From Blastomyces gilchristii SLH14081 (taxonomy: Eukaryota > Ascomycota > Eurotiomycetes > Onygenales > Ajellomycetaceae), in assembly GCF_000003855.2 (NCBI RefSeq), contig NW_003101659.1, forward strand, positions 151,475-215,474: a stretch of DNA of 64,000 nt. The letters are read 5' to 3'. The notes beneath the pieces were generated by a model. The model was not told where the DNA came from. It searched no databases and was given only the letters and a program-made list of their open reading frames with translations. The position numbers were made by a program, and so were the translations under genes. This document shows, in pieces, positions 48,719-59,586 of the stretch. Each line of letters starts with the position of its first letter. Position 1 is the first letter of the stretch.

Positions 48719-49914
48719 TGTCAGTGGAGCAAAAGTGGCATGAAACAGTAAGTAAGTGATCGTCTGTAGCAAAATCAAGTCCTAATGAGTGAATGGATCA
48801 ATGAATGAATGAATGAATGAATGAATGAATTGATGAGCGATTTTATTTCAACAAGTTGCCTGGTATCTCGTCCATGAAAGAGTGAAGTGAACAACCACAC
48901 AGCCAGAGAGAATGCGACTAAAATGAACGACAGACCCCACCACCACCGGGGAGAGGGTGGAATTGAGGCAAAGGCGCGATGCGAGGAGCAACGCAGGGAG
49001 AGAGCGTGTGTGCGGTTGCGTTGCGTGTATGTGTGGGTTGGTGAGTGGTTGTTGTGAGGAGGAGCAGAAAGAGGAGAAAGGGGAGATACAACCGAGTCCT
49101 CTTTTAGTTCTCTTAGCGCGCTGAAGAAAAGCCAACTGGGCCAAACCCGTCTCAAAACGGACGGAGACGGCGCCTGATTGGCTGCGCAGGTCAACCGCCA
49201 GGGGCAGATCTGTGACAAGTGGCTCAGTTCCGGCTGCAGAGTGGTCTGTCCGGGGCAGGAACCTCGGGACTGAAACAACGCTAGGCTGGAACAGATTTAG
49301 CGTTGTCACTAGCGCGGGCCATATAATCTGGTGACAGGCTAGAAGCGGGAAGAGGCGCGCGGGATTAACCTAATCTAGGACTAGCTAGCCCGATAATATA
49401 ACACGCTAGGCCTGCCCTGGACTAGAGGACAATGCATCATGCTGATGTCAGCAAGGATTGAGAAACGCCGGATAGCTTGTAAACTAGCACAGCCACACAG
49501 TCAGGTGGCTTGTAGTCAGGGCAGTTTGACAGGCAGGGTTGTCCTTCAATATCATTGGCTCTTTGTTTGCGTGAAACAGCGGGCTACATCGCTGGAAGGT
49601 TATAAAGATGAAGCTAGCTGACAACAATAATATTAAAATGTCAGAACTGGGCAGATGGTTTCGAAAAAGCAGAGAACATCTGTCAGAGAATCAAAAAATT
49701 TACTTGCCAAGGTTTATGAAGCTAGTCAAACCTGAGGCGCGTGCTGGTTCGGGTCCTTGGGTTACACAAACTTTTAATTCAAGATAATGAATAATGTTCG
49801 CTATTCAGATATTTTGCAACTTCAGAAGCTCTAAAGAAAATTCTCGAGAAGGGAGTCCAATCTGGAACCAAAGCAAATAAGAAAATTTTTCAAAAAAAAT
49901 GACGAAAATAAAAT
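48719..49914. other. Crh promoter and spacer
   Basis: 1.2 kb. Includes the GAAT repeat and a GA-rich stretch near 48905-49090. GGTTCGGGTCC at 49746-49756 resembles a Pol III B box, but no tRNA fold surrounds it. No gene supported. Confidence 0.45.
48801..48830. repeat. (GAAT)n microsatellite
   Basis: About seven GAAT units in the upstream region of the Crh gene. Confidence 0.9.
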
Positions 49915-50007
49915 CTCCCCGACAGGGAATCGAACCCTGGTCTCCCGCGCTCGTCAGTCCACAAACTGAATGACAAGCGGAAATCATCACCACTAGACCA
50001 TCGAGGA
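49915..50007 (-). tRNA. tRNA-Asp(GTC) with a 21-nt anticodon-loop intron
   Basis: Read on the minus strand: acceptor TCCTCGA pairs with TCGGGGA, discriminator G. The A box is TGGTCTAGTGG and the B box GGTTCGATTCC. The anticodon stem TCCGC / GCGGG surrounds the loop TTGTCA-C with anticodon GTC. The intron (49950-49970) follows position 37. The mature length is 72 nt. T-runs downstream (from about 49913 leftwards, ATTTTATTTTCG) serve as terminator. Confidence 0.92.
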
Positions 50008-50708
50008 TATTTGGATGGTTAGCCGGGGCTATGACCGACTGATCCAAATCCCTCCGGCCCGGCATTTCAATCTTGCGGGTCAGGGTAAACCACCACCCCC
50101 ACATGATAGTCGCCATGAAATATGATATTTATTGTTGTGACTGGGCTAACATCATGCCATTAGACAATATTTAATATTAGTAGAAAGCCTTGATCCCGGG
50201 TGCCTCTTTTTATCAGTTGCAGAAGGCTGGAATCTGCCACTTCACCAGCTGCATAATCACGGATCTACATACATATATCCACTGCTGATATCGGCTGACA
50301 GTGACAGCTATATATATGTTGTCCTGCATTTACGTTCAGTAGTACCACATATAGACATTTCCACAGGGAAATACTATCACCAAGTTGGATTTGGATGGAA
50401 ATCGTAGTTCGCGAGCCATTTAATTTGTGTTTCATAGTGTTCAGGGGGGGGAGGGTATATGTGCAAATATTTCCATTTCTCGATTGAAGAAGGAAGGCGT
50501 GCGAAAGGTAAAAAACAAAAAAGTTAAAAAAGGATTGCCATGTCATGTCCCTATATAATACAGATCCAAACAATTTCCCCGTGAAAGATGACACGAAGAT
50601 GCTAAATTACAATAGGAACCAAACTCCGTTAAAATGCATATACCGTGAATCACAACCTGCAAGCTTGATTTCCTGTACGGGGAATACATAAAAAAGGCAT
50701 TGTATGTT
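50008..50708. other. Spacer tRNA-Asp / MFAP1 3' end
   Basis: AT-rich 3' flank of MFAP1 and 5' flank of the tRNA. I see no gene in it. Confidence 0.5.
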
Positions 50709-52238
50709 TCAGGCAACAGAATCCACCCGACGCCGTTTATCTCGGTCCTGGTAAGGCGACGGACTTCGCTTTCTTCTGTACCTGTCGTCGTCACGGTAGC
50801 GGTCCCTGCGTCGTGGAGATCTGGGCGGGGACCTGGATCGTGAGGGGGAACGCCGCCGTGATCGCACTCTTGACCTCGATCTTGACCTTGATCTTGATTC
50901 AGACCGTTGCCGTGGCGGTGACCGTGACCGTGACCGTTGCCGGTGTCGTGGTCGATCTCTAATGGCGCTGGAATTAGCACCCGTAGGACCGGATGGCTTA
51001 TCCCTATCCCCATCGCGCTGGTCGGGCAGGAATCTATCATCGGTGATCCCAAACCGTGCGGCGTTGTTCGATGCTACTGAGCGGTTGTATCCATCCACTC
51101 CCCAGCGCCCTGTGTCTTCTGTTCTCAAATCTCGATACTTCGTCCTGCCCTTTCGACCAATCTTGGTTACATCTCTGACTTGTAGGTATTGCGGCAACGC
51201 TTCACGATTCTTAACCTCATCCATAAATCGGCTTCCCATGAGATCGCGACGATCCAGCCCTGTAGCCTCCAGGTCTTCCTGAAAGAATGCCCCCTTGTGA
51301 AAATATCGTTGCATAAATCCAGCTTTCCCCCTTCCGGCTTCGCGCTCTTCCTTTTGTTGCGACAGGAACTCGCGGTCCTCACGCTCTCGTTCTTCAGCGG
51401 TGAGGTTTCGACGACGCTCGATCTCCTCGCGCTCCTTCTCTACCTGCTCGATGACTTCACGCTCACGCTTGACACGCTTCAACTCTCGCAGTTTCCACGC
51501 GGCAAGCTCAGCAGCCGGGTCTAGCCCATCAGTATCGTCTATTTGCTCTTCGTTCTCGCCTTCAACGTTCTCATCGTCGTCCCACGATTTCTTCCCCGCC
51601 GCGCGCTCTGCAGCCTCTTTCTCCAGTTGGTCCCGAATCAAAAGGTCGGCTTTCTCCTGTCTTCGAGCGCTTTCCGCTTCGTTTTCTGCAGTCGGATCTG
51701 CAGTGGAGGAACCCGGAGCTGGAGTTGACGATTCCTTCCGCTGACTCTTTTTGATAAAGGTAGGCCGAAGTAATACCCGCCTAGGGGCTTCGTCTTCCGA
51801 GCTTGATTCCTCTTCTTCCTCCTCCTCTTCACTCTCCTCTTCACTTTCCTCCTCCTCACTCCCACTAGCTTGATCCCCTTCTGCACGCGCCCCACGACCG
51901 GCCACCTTCACATCTTCCCCATCTTCCTCCTCATCGGTGACGAAGCCTGCCTCATCCTCGCTTTCCTCTTCTAGCTTCACGCCTTGAACTCCGCTGGTGA
52001 TTTTCGACGTGGCGCCTGCCGGGAAGGATGTCGCCTTCGGCGGAGGCGCTCTCCGCTGTTCCCTTCGTAGCCTCTCCCGCTCTCGTCGCCGCTCTACTTC
52101 CTCATTGATTTCCTCTTCTTCATCCTCTTCTTCTTCTGAAGACGGCTCTTCGGCAATTGGTTTTCCCGGTCGATAGCGTTGTGGTCTCTGCGGATTCGCG
52201 GTCATGCGACCCCGAGACGACGGGAACGGAGGCGGCAT
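50709..52238 (-). CDS. MFAP1: MFAP1-type spliceosomal protein with RS-rich tail
   Basis: Single exon, 509 aa, ATG at 52238. The first 160 residues carry RYRPGKPIAEE followed by long Glu/Ser acidic runs. The conserved MFAP1 core lies around residues 240-400: WKLRELKRVKREREVIEQVE, RRNLTAEEREREDREFL, KAGFMQRYFHKGAFFQED, then KIGRKGRTKYRDLRTEDTGRW. The C-terminal ~85 residues are an Arg/Ser repeat tail. Family role: B-complex component that works with Prp38 in pre-mRNA splicing in the nucleus (the animal name microfibrillar-associated is historical). The RS tail is longer than in animal MFAP1. A second ATG at 52205 is an alternative start. Confidence 0.93.
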   Translation of the reverse strand: MPPPFPSSRGRMTANPQRPQRYRPGKPIAEEPSSEEEEDEEEEINEEVERRRERERLRREQRRAPPPKATSFPAGATSKITSGVQGVKLEEESEDEAGFVTDEEEDGEDVKVAGRGARAEGDQASGSEEEESEEESEEEEEEEESSSEDEAPRRVLLRPTFIKKSQRKESSTPAPGSSTADPTAENEAESARRQEKADLLIRDQLEKEAAERAAGKKSWDDDENVEGENEEQIDDTDGLDPAAELAAWKLRELKRVKREREVIEQVEKEREEIERRRNLTAEEREREDREFLSQQKEEREAGRGKAGFMQRYFHKGAFFQEDLEATGLDRRDLMGSRFMDEVKNREALPQYLQVRDVTKIGRKGRTKYRDLRTEDTGRWGVDGYNRSVASNNAARFGITDDRFLPDQRDGDRDKPSGPTGANSSAIRDRPRHRQRSRSRSPPRQRSESRSRSRSRSRVRSRRRSPSRSRSPPRSPRRRDRYRDDDRYRRKRSPSPYQDRDKRRRVDSVA

Positions 52239-52643
52239 GGTGGGTCGTGCGTGAACGGATGACTTACGTAGAGTAGTCTTAGGTGGGAGCCATTATCAAG
52301 ATGGTACAGTACAGTGAACAGAAACTATGCCGCACGAGTCGAGGGATGCAGGTGAAAGCGATGATGTCGTTGGTACCTATTCCGGAAAAATATATTTTCC
52401 GGAATCCCTATACAAAAATTACATTACACTCCCCAAACTTACGCGCAAGATTCTCGTAGTTAGATTCCCCACATATAGCTACGGAGTATTTAAATATAGA
52501 GTAATCAATGCCATGTTGATAATACGAATAAATCCTGCTATGTCAAATCTCCGGTTGTTCTTTTAAACTGGATGGAATGTTAAGGGGTGGAGCATGAAAA
52601 GAATAATCGAACTTTGATAGATAATAACCACCATTCTAACTCA
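52239..52643. other. MFAP1 promoter and spacer
   Basis: 405 bp. AT-rich; no gene visible. Confidence 0.5.
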
Positions 52644-53061
52644 TCACACATTCGGTGTGCCATACTTACTGAAAGCCTCGTCACTGCACAATATCATCCA
52701 AAATAAGGTGCGGTTCTGGGGTAGATCTACCTGCCCTTTGTACCACAATTGCCCATCGTCTGGACCTGCTACCAACCGGGGCTTGTTAAGTTGCAAGGTC
52801 AATGTACATAACTTGGTAACACCAGTTTTCATTGTCAGTGGCGCTTCAGACGCCAGCTCCAAGTCTCATAGCTTCGTCTAGCATGTAACCATTCATGCAT
52901 AAGGATGCGCTCTCTGGAGACCGTTAAATCATCCTCGCAAAAGACGACAGTGGCGCAAAGATTGAGGAGCGCGTATGAACGGATCGCAAACCGAGTTAGC
53001 TGCCTTTGGGAATTTCTCGTATCTGCGTCATGATGCGGATTAGAGTCGTATCCGAGAGAGA
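52644..53061 (-). pseudogene. Frameshifted remnant of an unassigned protein gene
   Basis: From a likely acceptor (GCTCAG, 53062-53067) the minus strand reads GYDSNPHHDADTRNSQRQL, RFAIRSYALLNLCATVVFCE and RERILMHEWLHARRSYET. It then hits a stop at 52835-52837. An overlapping frame shifted by one base continues in the same style (LASEAPLTMKTGVTKL, QLNKPRLVAGPDDGQLWYKG, QNRTLFWMILCSDEAF) to a stop at 52644. A single-base indel near 52850-52862 would join them. No intron pair fits in the overlap. No upstream exon or start codon was found, and I do not recognise the family. Alternatively the first frame is a genuine C-terminus and the second is chance. Confidence 0.45.
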
Positions 53062-53498
53062 CTGAGCGTACTCGTCAAGTTTTTTGTAGGTAGTTTAGTA
53101 GCTTACTGAGCCTAGATAGCCGCGGGCAAATCCACTGCATAAGGCGTAAATAGGATAAAAGCGCGGATAACGAAAAAGTATGTGGTATCTCCACTATTTT
53201 CATTAGCTGCATAGACGATATAAATACCCTCTCGAGCGACGCCAATCCATATAGTAGTGGCTTAACAAGGAAGTAGCGCACCCACAAACGCCACGAACTC
53301 GTAGAAAAGGGCACGGACAAACGACAGTAAGATCGACAGAGAAAAGTAGCAACCGGGCGGGGAAGAGAGAATAAACTCCTGGCCAAAGCAGTGGAACATG
53401 CCAAACAAACTCCAGTACATGTACATGTACGACGAACCCCTCCCTCAAACTCGTAAATCATTCTCCATCCGGTAAAAAGGAAAAAAAGAAAAAAAAAT
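53062..53498. other. Spacer downstream of TRS31
   Basis: An ATG-initiated minus frame (53075-53461) exists but is unlike any family I know, and it overlaps the TRS31 3' UTR. It might contain a first exon of the remnant at 52644-53061. A GTACATGTACATGTAC repeat lies at 53415-53430. Confidence 0.35.
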
Positions 53499-54342
53499 TT
53501 ACTTCACGCCCGCTCTTTCTAACATCTTCTCCCTCTCCATGACACTCTCTCCAAACCGTACCAGAAACACTGTCCGGCTCGGCCACATCTCATTCCCCTG
53601 ATTATGAGCTGACACCTTTGCCTCAAAACCACACCCATCGCAGACCCCTTCAATTATCCCGGCCACATACGCTGCACAATTCAGCATATTCATCTCACGA
53701 GGCACAGATATATATGTGTTGACTAGCGGGTCGTTGTCAGTGATCATATATTCATTTGGTGTGGCTGGAGACACAGAGTGCTCTAGAGCATCTGCTGGGC
53801 GGGAGAAGAGGAGACGCCAGAGAGGGCCATGTATTAGATGGAGAAGGGGGAGGATGCGAAGGGGTCTGGTAGGCTGGGTGCCTGATGAGGACGTGAGACC
53901 GCCGGATGAGGAGCTGGAAAGGGAGCGGTAGAGGAGAAGATCAAGGAGACGGAGACCTAGCGGGTAGCCTTGCTCGTTGAGGCTGGAGGATTGCAATGTA
54001 TGGGTGGTTAGTCGGGGTTCTACTAGGGATATTGGAGGATGGTCCTGTTAATGGGCACGAGGGGTATATATACACCTACCGCCTCTCCAGGTCCTGTATT
54101 CCCGTCACACGACGCTGAGCATATATGACCATCTCTGAAAAAAGGTAAGCGAAGCTTGCTTTGCTGAGCTCCGAATTGCGGGTTCGGTTAAGATTCCGGT
54201 CGTAAATAGTTTTCTTGTTCGAAGGGACGCGCAGCCCCGTAGGCTGGGGTGTGCTTCTCGACCGGAGCTTTTCCTGTGACTCCCCGACATTGTTGGCCGT
54301 GCTTGTGGAGGAGGTATGTGTGTGTTTGGTGGGAGATGCCAT
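53499..54342 (-). CDS. TRS31: TRAPP complex subunit Trs31 (TRAPPC5)
   Basis: Exons 54080-54342 and 53499-53982 (97-nt intron, GTAGGT...TCCAG); 248 aa. A Ser/Thr-rich leader of about 40 residues is followed by KKTIYDRNLNRTRNSELS, ASFAYLFSEMVIYAQ and RLNEQGYPLGLRLLDLLLYR. A Ser-rich insert follows, then LRILPLLHLIHGPLWRLLFS, the family core. The later blocks EYMITDNDPLVNTYISVPRE and LNCAAYVAGIIEGVCDGCGF are diagnostic of Trs31/TRAPPC5. Role: Bet3-fold subunit of the TRAPP tether/Ypt GEF in ER-Golgi traffic. The insert (about residues 115-130) is low-complexity and probably a surface loop. Confidence 0.93.
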
Positions 54343-54885
54343 GTTATCGGAGGACGAAGGGGAGTAGGGAGAGTAGTCCCGTGCGGACGACAGTGGTGTC
54401 CTGGAAAATGGCTATATCACGGCTATTGGGATGTTGCGACTGAGACCATAGCAATACGATTGTTTAACGTGATTGCAGGAAAAATAAATTTCTTGTTCGT
54501 AAGGCCTTCCCTTGCTTTTGTCTGTTGAGCTCTGGTTAAATGTTATCGATCTCTGGCCGCCCAATGAAGCTCAACGACAAGATGTACCATTATACGGTGG
54601 GCCGTTAGGACACATGCGCAGTCCGCCTTCCCTACAAATAAATTACTTCGTATATTCATTCTCTTTTTAATTATTTGTGTGCTGCAACTATACCACATAG
54701 AATCCAGATCCCCAACAATATTAGTTAATTGTTGCCCCCTTCCATACCCAGCTAAGGGTTTATATTGTCTATACCTCGCTAATATTGTGTACGCCGATAG
54801 AAAGTACTATTGTGGTTAAGGGTTTCTTCGTAAATGTACAGTTAGAGAACCTGGAGGTGCTTCTATGCCTAGGTCTGTAAAATTT
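54343..54885. other. TRS31 promoter and NAD kinase 3' flank
   Basis: 543 bp, AT-rich in the right half. No gene seen. Confidence 0.5.
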
Positions 54886-56615
54886 TCACAACTTTCCTTT
54901 GTCACCATCGCAGCCCTTAGTTAGATCATAACCTTTTTGCTTTTGCCGCGAATTCCAATTCAGCGTCCTTGAGATGCTCTGTATCCAGTCATGACTGCGG
55001 GCTGCGGACGGAGTAACGCAGGCAAAGGGGTATCTTGAAGCCGAAATTGTGACGTAGTCCCCGGGACATAATTCCATTCTGTTATGAAGTTAGCCATCTT
55101 GAGAGACCTTTTGCTTCGCTGGATTCTGTTCATTGAAACAACTTTATCCTGGGGGCAAATCTCACCGTTCGCGCCCATCGAAGCCAGCCCACGAGCTAGC
55201 TCTTGCGTTGTAGGGCACTCCCACTCTGAGGACGATGGTATCGGGTAATATAATGGGCCGGAAATTTAGAGTATGCGCACATATGGCGGTAAGAAGGATA
55301 ACGGGGTTTTCAGGATGCGACAGTGAGCCACCAGCAGCAAGGTTGTATGCTGTTGAACCCGTCGGGGTCGCAACGCATACACCGTCCGCTTGTACGGAAG
55401 TAAAATGTTCATCATCACCAAATATTTCGATTGATGACATTGCTAAATAAATGGTTATTAAATGGCTCCAGGAGAGAGAAATGAAAGTTTTAGGGGGAGG
55501 TAGAGAGAAGAGAAATCATAGAGTGCATGCGTACTGGGATTTGGTCCTCGATCAATGACAACATCGTTCAATATTTGGAACATTGTGTCGGGGCGATGTG
55601 TTGTATCATCATCCGATTCTTCTCCAATTAACTCTTCCACTAAATCCCTCTGTCCTTCCTGATTGGGTCGCGGCCTGCTCCGCATGATAGTGCATTCGAA
55701 CCTCGACCTGAGGCTTACTGTGACACCATCGCGAAAGGCCGTCTCAAGCGTCGATTGATAGTGTTCAAAGTCAAAGTTGGTGAGAAACCCTAGCGAGCCA
55801 AGCGCAAAGGACAGGACCGGGGGAACCACCTGCTGGAAGAGCCAGCTTCCATATAAAACCGTGCCATCACCTCCTAACGTGACTATAAAATCAAACGTTT
55901 GTGGCTTCTTCTTCACAAGATCTAGATCCCAAAATTTTAATCTTCCTTTCGCAGATGGCTCCTCCTCATACAGCCCCGCAGCGTCAAATTCTTTCTCATC
56001 TTCTAGTCTCTTCTCGACATAAATTGTGTATGGCTGGTCCCGGTCCTTTGATAAAAGCCACCGGGCGACTCTTCTCGTCAGAAGCACAAGGCATTGCTCT
56101 TGTGGTTTCGTAAGGATGAACACAGTCTTGACATCTAGCTTCATTTTAACGCTCCCAAGCTTTTTAGATAGTGCCCGAACATTCCACGCCATGTCTGAAA
56201 GTTGCCTTTTGGTCAAGAGGCGGGATTGTGTTATGCGAGGAGGTAGGGAATCATCCAACTGTGAAGAAGGCAATTTTGACGAGTCTTTCGTTTCGTTGGT
56301 TTCGCTAACTCGACCGAGTCGGCGCGCCTGTGGTTGGCTGAGCAGGGCGTGGACGAAACACGCAGAATCGCTCCGCTGGTCTGCATGGCGACGTGAAAGC
56401 CTGGGAGTATCGGCAGAGACTATGGAGGATTTACGAACATGTCCAGCATCTTGGTCGAAGACAACCTTCAAATCAAGCAGGGGTTAGTATACGTACGGGA
56501 CGACCCCCTGCGATGCAGGCGGGCGTTCAGAGCTTTGGCGGCAGAAGTTGCAACTATTTACCTCAAGCCGGGTGTGCAATTCCGGTTCACTGTTGGAGTC
56601 GCCCGAATTCTCCAT
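54886..56615 (-). CDS. UTR1: ATP-NAD kinase, Utr1 type
   Basis: Exons 56562-56615, 55535-56465, 55166-55442 and 54886-55078; 484 aa. The start [13 protein letters not shown] is joined to [14 protein letters not shown] across an intron ending CTAAC...GAAG. The catalytic core has [20 protein letters not shown] (the GGDG loop), [31 protein letters not shown] (NDVVIDRG block) and [20 protein letters not shown]. It ends [14 protein letters not shown] and a basic tail. Role: makes NADP+ from NAD+ and ATP in the cytosol. A 5' extension in frame to an upstream ATG (56702) is possible, but it sits in a leader that also holds a short upstream frame. Confidence 0.92.
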
Positions 56616-56625
56616 GGCAAATGCG

Positions 56626-56748
56626 TTAGATGTATGGTTTAGGTGGAGTGAAGATGAGCAAGTTATAGCGAGGTCTGTCTGCAACCTGGGGAAGAAGACC
56701 ACTTACATCATCGGTAGCCCTCACGTCGACTGGGACGCCACTTGCCAT
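56626..56748 (-). promoter_or_regulatory. Upstream open reading frame in the NAD kinase leader
   Basis: A 40-codon frame with its own ATG (56748) and TAA (56626-56628) ends 10 bp before the main ATG at 56615. If it lies in the mRNA it should reduce initiation at the NAD kinase start. A GTAAGT inside it could instead be a leader intron donor. Confidence 0.4.
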
Positions 56749-57338
56749 GATGAATAGATTCGCAAGTGGGCTACTTATCATAGGACCAAATCGATTATGC
56801 TTTGATGGTTGTGTGGAGCCATTTAGTTCGCGGTGACGAGCAGCTTCAATAAATATTAAAAGTTCTTGAATCTTGAGTCGGTAGTTATTATAGCCTCATC
56901 GCCACAAGCGAGGACAAAATATTGCCCTGGCAAACCTTGACCTCCGCCCTTCGGCGGAAGAGTTTTAAACTTACCGCTTGTTACCAGAAGCAGTCAATTA
57001 TGTTCAGTTCAACCAATTGTTTAAGAAGTTGACAATGATTCCAGCTCATGACTGGTTGTTTGTTAGATCGCTGACCGACAGTCTCCTCTGTTTGGCTGCT
57101 AAATATCTAGCGCTTCTGATGGTAGCTATTTTACGAAACACCGAGGCACGGAGTTTATTTATCTGAACCGCTCCATTGTATCTCGCGAACGATGTGTACG
57201 GCCATTTGCTGGCGCGCGAGGCTGTCTGAGAGAGTGTCCTGCGGGGGAACTCCAGCTCATCTCTCCCGCTTCAACATTATGGCCGTGCTGTTGATGGCGA
57301 GCCCGATGTTTCACATATAATTGAAAAGTCGACCAGCA
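56749..57338. other. Spacer NAD kinase / F-box remnant
   Basis: 590 bp without a supported gene. The right end is the former promoter of the F-box gene. Confidence 0.45.
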
Positions 57339-58821
57339 ATGGCCTCACAAACTATTGAAAGACTCCCTCCTGAGCTGTTGATACACTGCTGTCCGTATCT
57401 CAAAGGATCTATCGTGGACATCCAGAACCTCCGCCTCACGTCGAAGTGTCTGTCTCTGTAACGCCAGTTCGCTTTTCCTTTTTGATACATTGACTGTCAG
57501 GATCACCACGAAATCCTTATTGGCGCTGGAAGCAGTCTCAAATCACACTATTTTCCACAAGTCCATCACCACCATGGAGTTATCTCTATGTTTCTACGGA
57601 GACATCCAGGACGAACCAACGAAGGACGGCCTTAAATCTGAGTGCGACCGCCGCTTCCGGTCAATTGGGCTGACAATTACAAGAATCTTTAACTCAACAC
57701 GAAGAACTGCGGAGGAGCTAGAACTATTCAACAGAATTCAAGCTCGACTCTCTGACATGAGGTTCGCTTTGGACTCTCTATACCCGGGGGCAATAGAAGA
57801 TCGTCCTCCCTCCTTAAGCTCCGCACATATCCGGATGATGGCAAATACTTTTGACGTATATAACACTCGTTTTGTGGATCAACAAGCTGTTATTAAACGT
57901 GGTAGTCATCTAAAGCGGATAGGCGCTGCTCTGTCCAAGTTCCGCCGTCCACTCTCTTTTGAAATTTTTGGGAACATCGAAGTACTAAATGAGATCGACT
58001 GCAGAAGTTGTTCGATGGCAACGATCATGGAGTGGCTAAATTCGGATGAAATATGTTCGGATATCGTTTTAGACGTTCTGGAATCTCGAGGTCAGTCCTT
58101 GGCGTTCAGCAAAGAACCGCGCGGACATTCAAAGGGATTTTCGTTTAGCTTTCCAAGCACGAAATATTTCCATCCCGCCTCACTGTCAAGTTGGACGCTC
58201 CTAAACGTCTACACTTCTTTCAACCGAGTCAAGTTCAACACGATGCCACTAGGAGCATCGTACAGAGGGCGGAACACTTGTCCTTTGCAGTACGTTGGTG
58301 GTCGAAGCAGAACCTTGAATTCGGCGTCGTTATACCTGCTGAGCAGCATTACGAGGAGATGCAACACCTTGCTAGTTTAACGACGGCCTTTCTCAATACG
58401 GAGAGTGTACGTTCCGTGAATCTGGATATCTATATTATTCCCTCCATAGCGATCCGCCGTATATTAGCCTGGACGAGTTGCTTCCTGATTGCGAGTGGCC
58501 ACAGCTGCAGGCACTTTCGCTCACTGGTGTGTCACTGGTGTGCCGTTCCATGAGCGAGAACTCTGGAAGATAGTAGACCCCATTCGAAGCTCTTTAAAGA
58601 TACTAGACATGGACGGGCTGCAAATTCTCAACGGAAGCTGGAGAAATGCATTTCGAATTCTGCGTGGACTGGATAACCTGGAAGAAGTATCGTGCAGGTG
58701 GCCTAGTGGCGGAGAGTATGGAACTGGCTCCTACGAGGATGGTTTGGTATTTCGCTTCTCTGAAAACGCGGTTTGCCAATATCTTCTCAAAGTAAAAGAC
58801 GCTGAGAACCCTTTTGGGTAG
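57339..58821 (+). pseudogene. F-box protein pseudogene with at least four frame breaks
   Basis: Starts with ATG at 57339 and an F-box reading MASQTIERLPPELLIHCC...IQNLRLTSK. The frame then ends at TAA near 57460. The protein continues in other frames: FDTLTVRITTKSLLALEAV to about 58150, then KLDAPKRLHFFQPSQVQ from about 58160. Next comes DELLPDCEWPQLQALSL (58472 on), and finally PFHERELWKIVDPIRSSLK up to the stop at 58819-58821. The frames cycle 0-1-0-2-1. The last shift is an exact 11-bp tandem duplication (58521-58531 and 58532-58542); removing one copy restores the frame by count. The long readable stretches show the gene died recently. F-box proteins of this fungal type are large and poorly conserved; substrate unknown. 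Confidence 0.8.
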
Positions 58822-59247
58822 GGTCTGCTTTGTCGTGCTGTGGTCAAACCAGGTTAAACAAATTACCCTAGATAAGAAGAGAAAAGAGGGGAAAAAAGGG
58901 GGAAAAGGGGACAAGAAAAGAAAATATAGAAAATAAATAATCGATCCTCAGCAGGTTACTTAATAGCATGGGAGTTTTGACGCGAAATCACGCAGACACA
59001 CATATCATTCAACAAAACCGATGTTCACGGGGAGTTCCCATCTGGGTGGCAGAATCCGGATCTCGTTGACGCTCCCAGAAGATACAGAGTGGCCAGTAGG
59101 CCACCTGTTGACCGACAATCTAGACGAGCATTCTTCCGAGACTGTTTGCCTCCTGGGCAGACGGGGTCAGTTCAAATGGATGGGCAGTTATTTTTAACTC
59201 CAAGCCCAATCACCAGCCCCTCCTGCGAACGAAAGTGTATATAATCA
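58822..59247. other. Spacer
   Basis: Purine-rich A/G stretch at 58865-58925, then a TATATAA-like element at about 59237. No gene. Confidence 0.45.
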
Positions 59248-59586
59248 ATGCAACACTTTCACCATCCCGTCTCTGCGCAGAACAGGAAAACTTGGTGGCT
59301 CTTTTTGTCGTTTGTGCTCTGCATTCTCTGGGAGTTTCTCGGACTTTGTCAGGGCAATTTTACAGGGAACCAAATGTCGAGTTGTACAGGAGAAGCTAGA
59401 AACCAAGCAATGATAGAGTCACACAACCGGGCTTCCTCGCATGACACTTTGCCTCACTTTGTTCTGAGCCGCTTGGACACCCCTGGATGCCGAAATTCGT
59501 CCTATACTGAATATACTAGCTTGGCAAAAATGCATCTGATTCTGGGAGAGGATGGTTTTAAGAACAGGTTCATGGAGAGTTACTGA
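59248..59586 (+). CDS. Small hypothetical protein with N-terminal hydrophobic segment (112 aa)
   Basis: Open from ATG at 59248 to TGA at 59584-59586, with GTATATAATC just before the ATG. Residues 15-36 (TWWLFLSFVLCILWEFLGLCQG) could be a signal peptide or membrane anchor. The rest is polar with three cysteines and a possible N-glycosylation site in GNFTGN. No known domain. The TATA element is too close to the ATG for an ordinary leader, which weakens the call. Confidence 0.28.
   Translation: MQHFHHPVSAQNRKTWWLFLSFVLCILWEFLGLCQGNFTGNQMSSCTGEARNQAMIESHNRASSHDTLPHFVLSRLDTPGCRNSSYTEYTSLAKMHLILGEDGFKNRFMESY

Noticed and set aside
49746..49756. GGTTCGGGTCC, a B-box look-alike
   Set aside because: No A box at proper distance and no cloverleaf around it.
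49805..50116. Open frame across the tRNA-Asp region
   Set aside because: It reads straight through a tRNA gene and its intron, so it is a shadow.
53075..53461. 129-codon ATG-started minus frame between TRS31 and the frameshifted remnant
   Set aside because: Composition is unlike the neighbouring coding frames. It may contain an exon of the remnant but cannot be joined to it with confidence.
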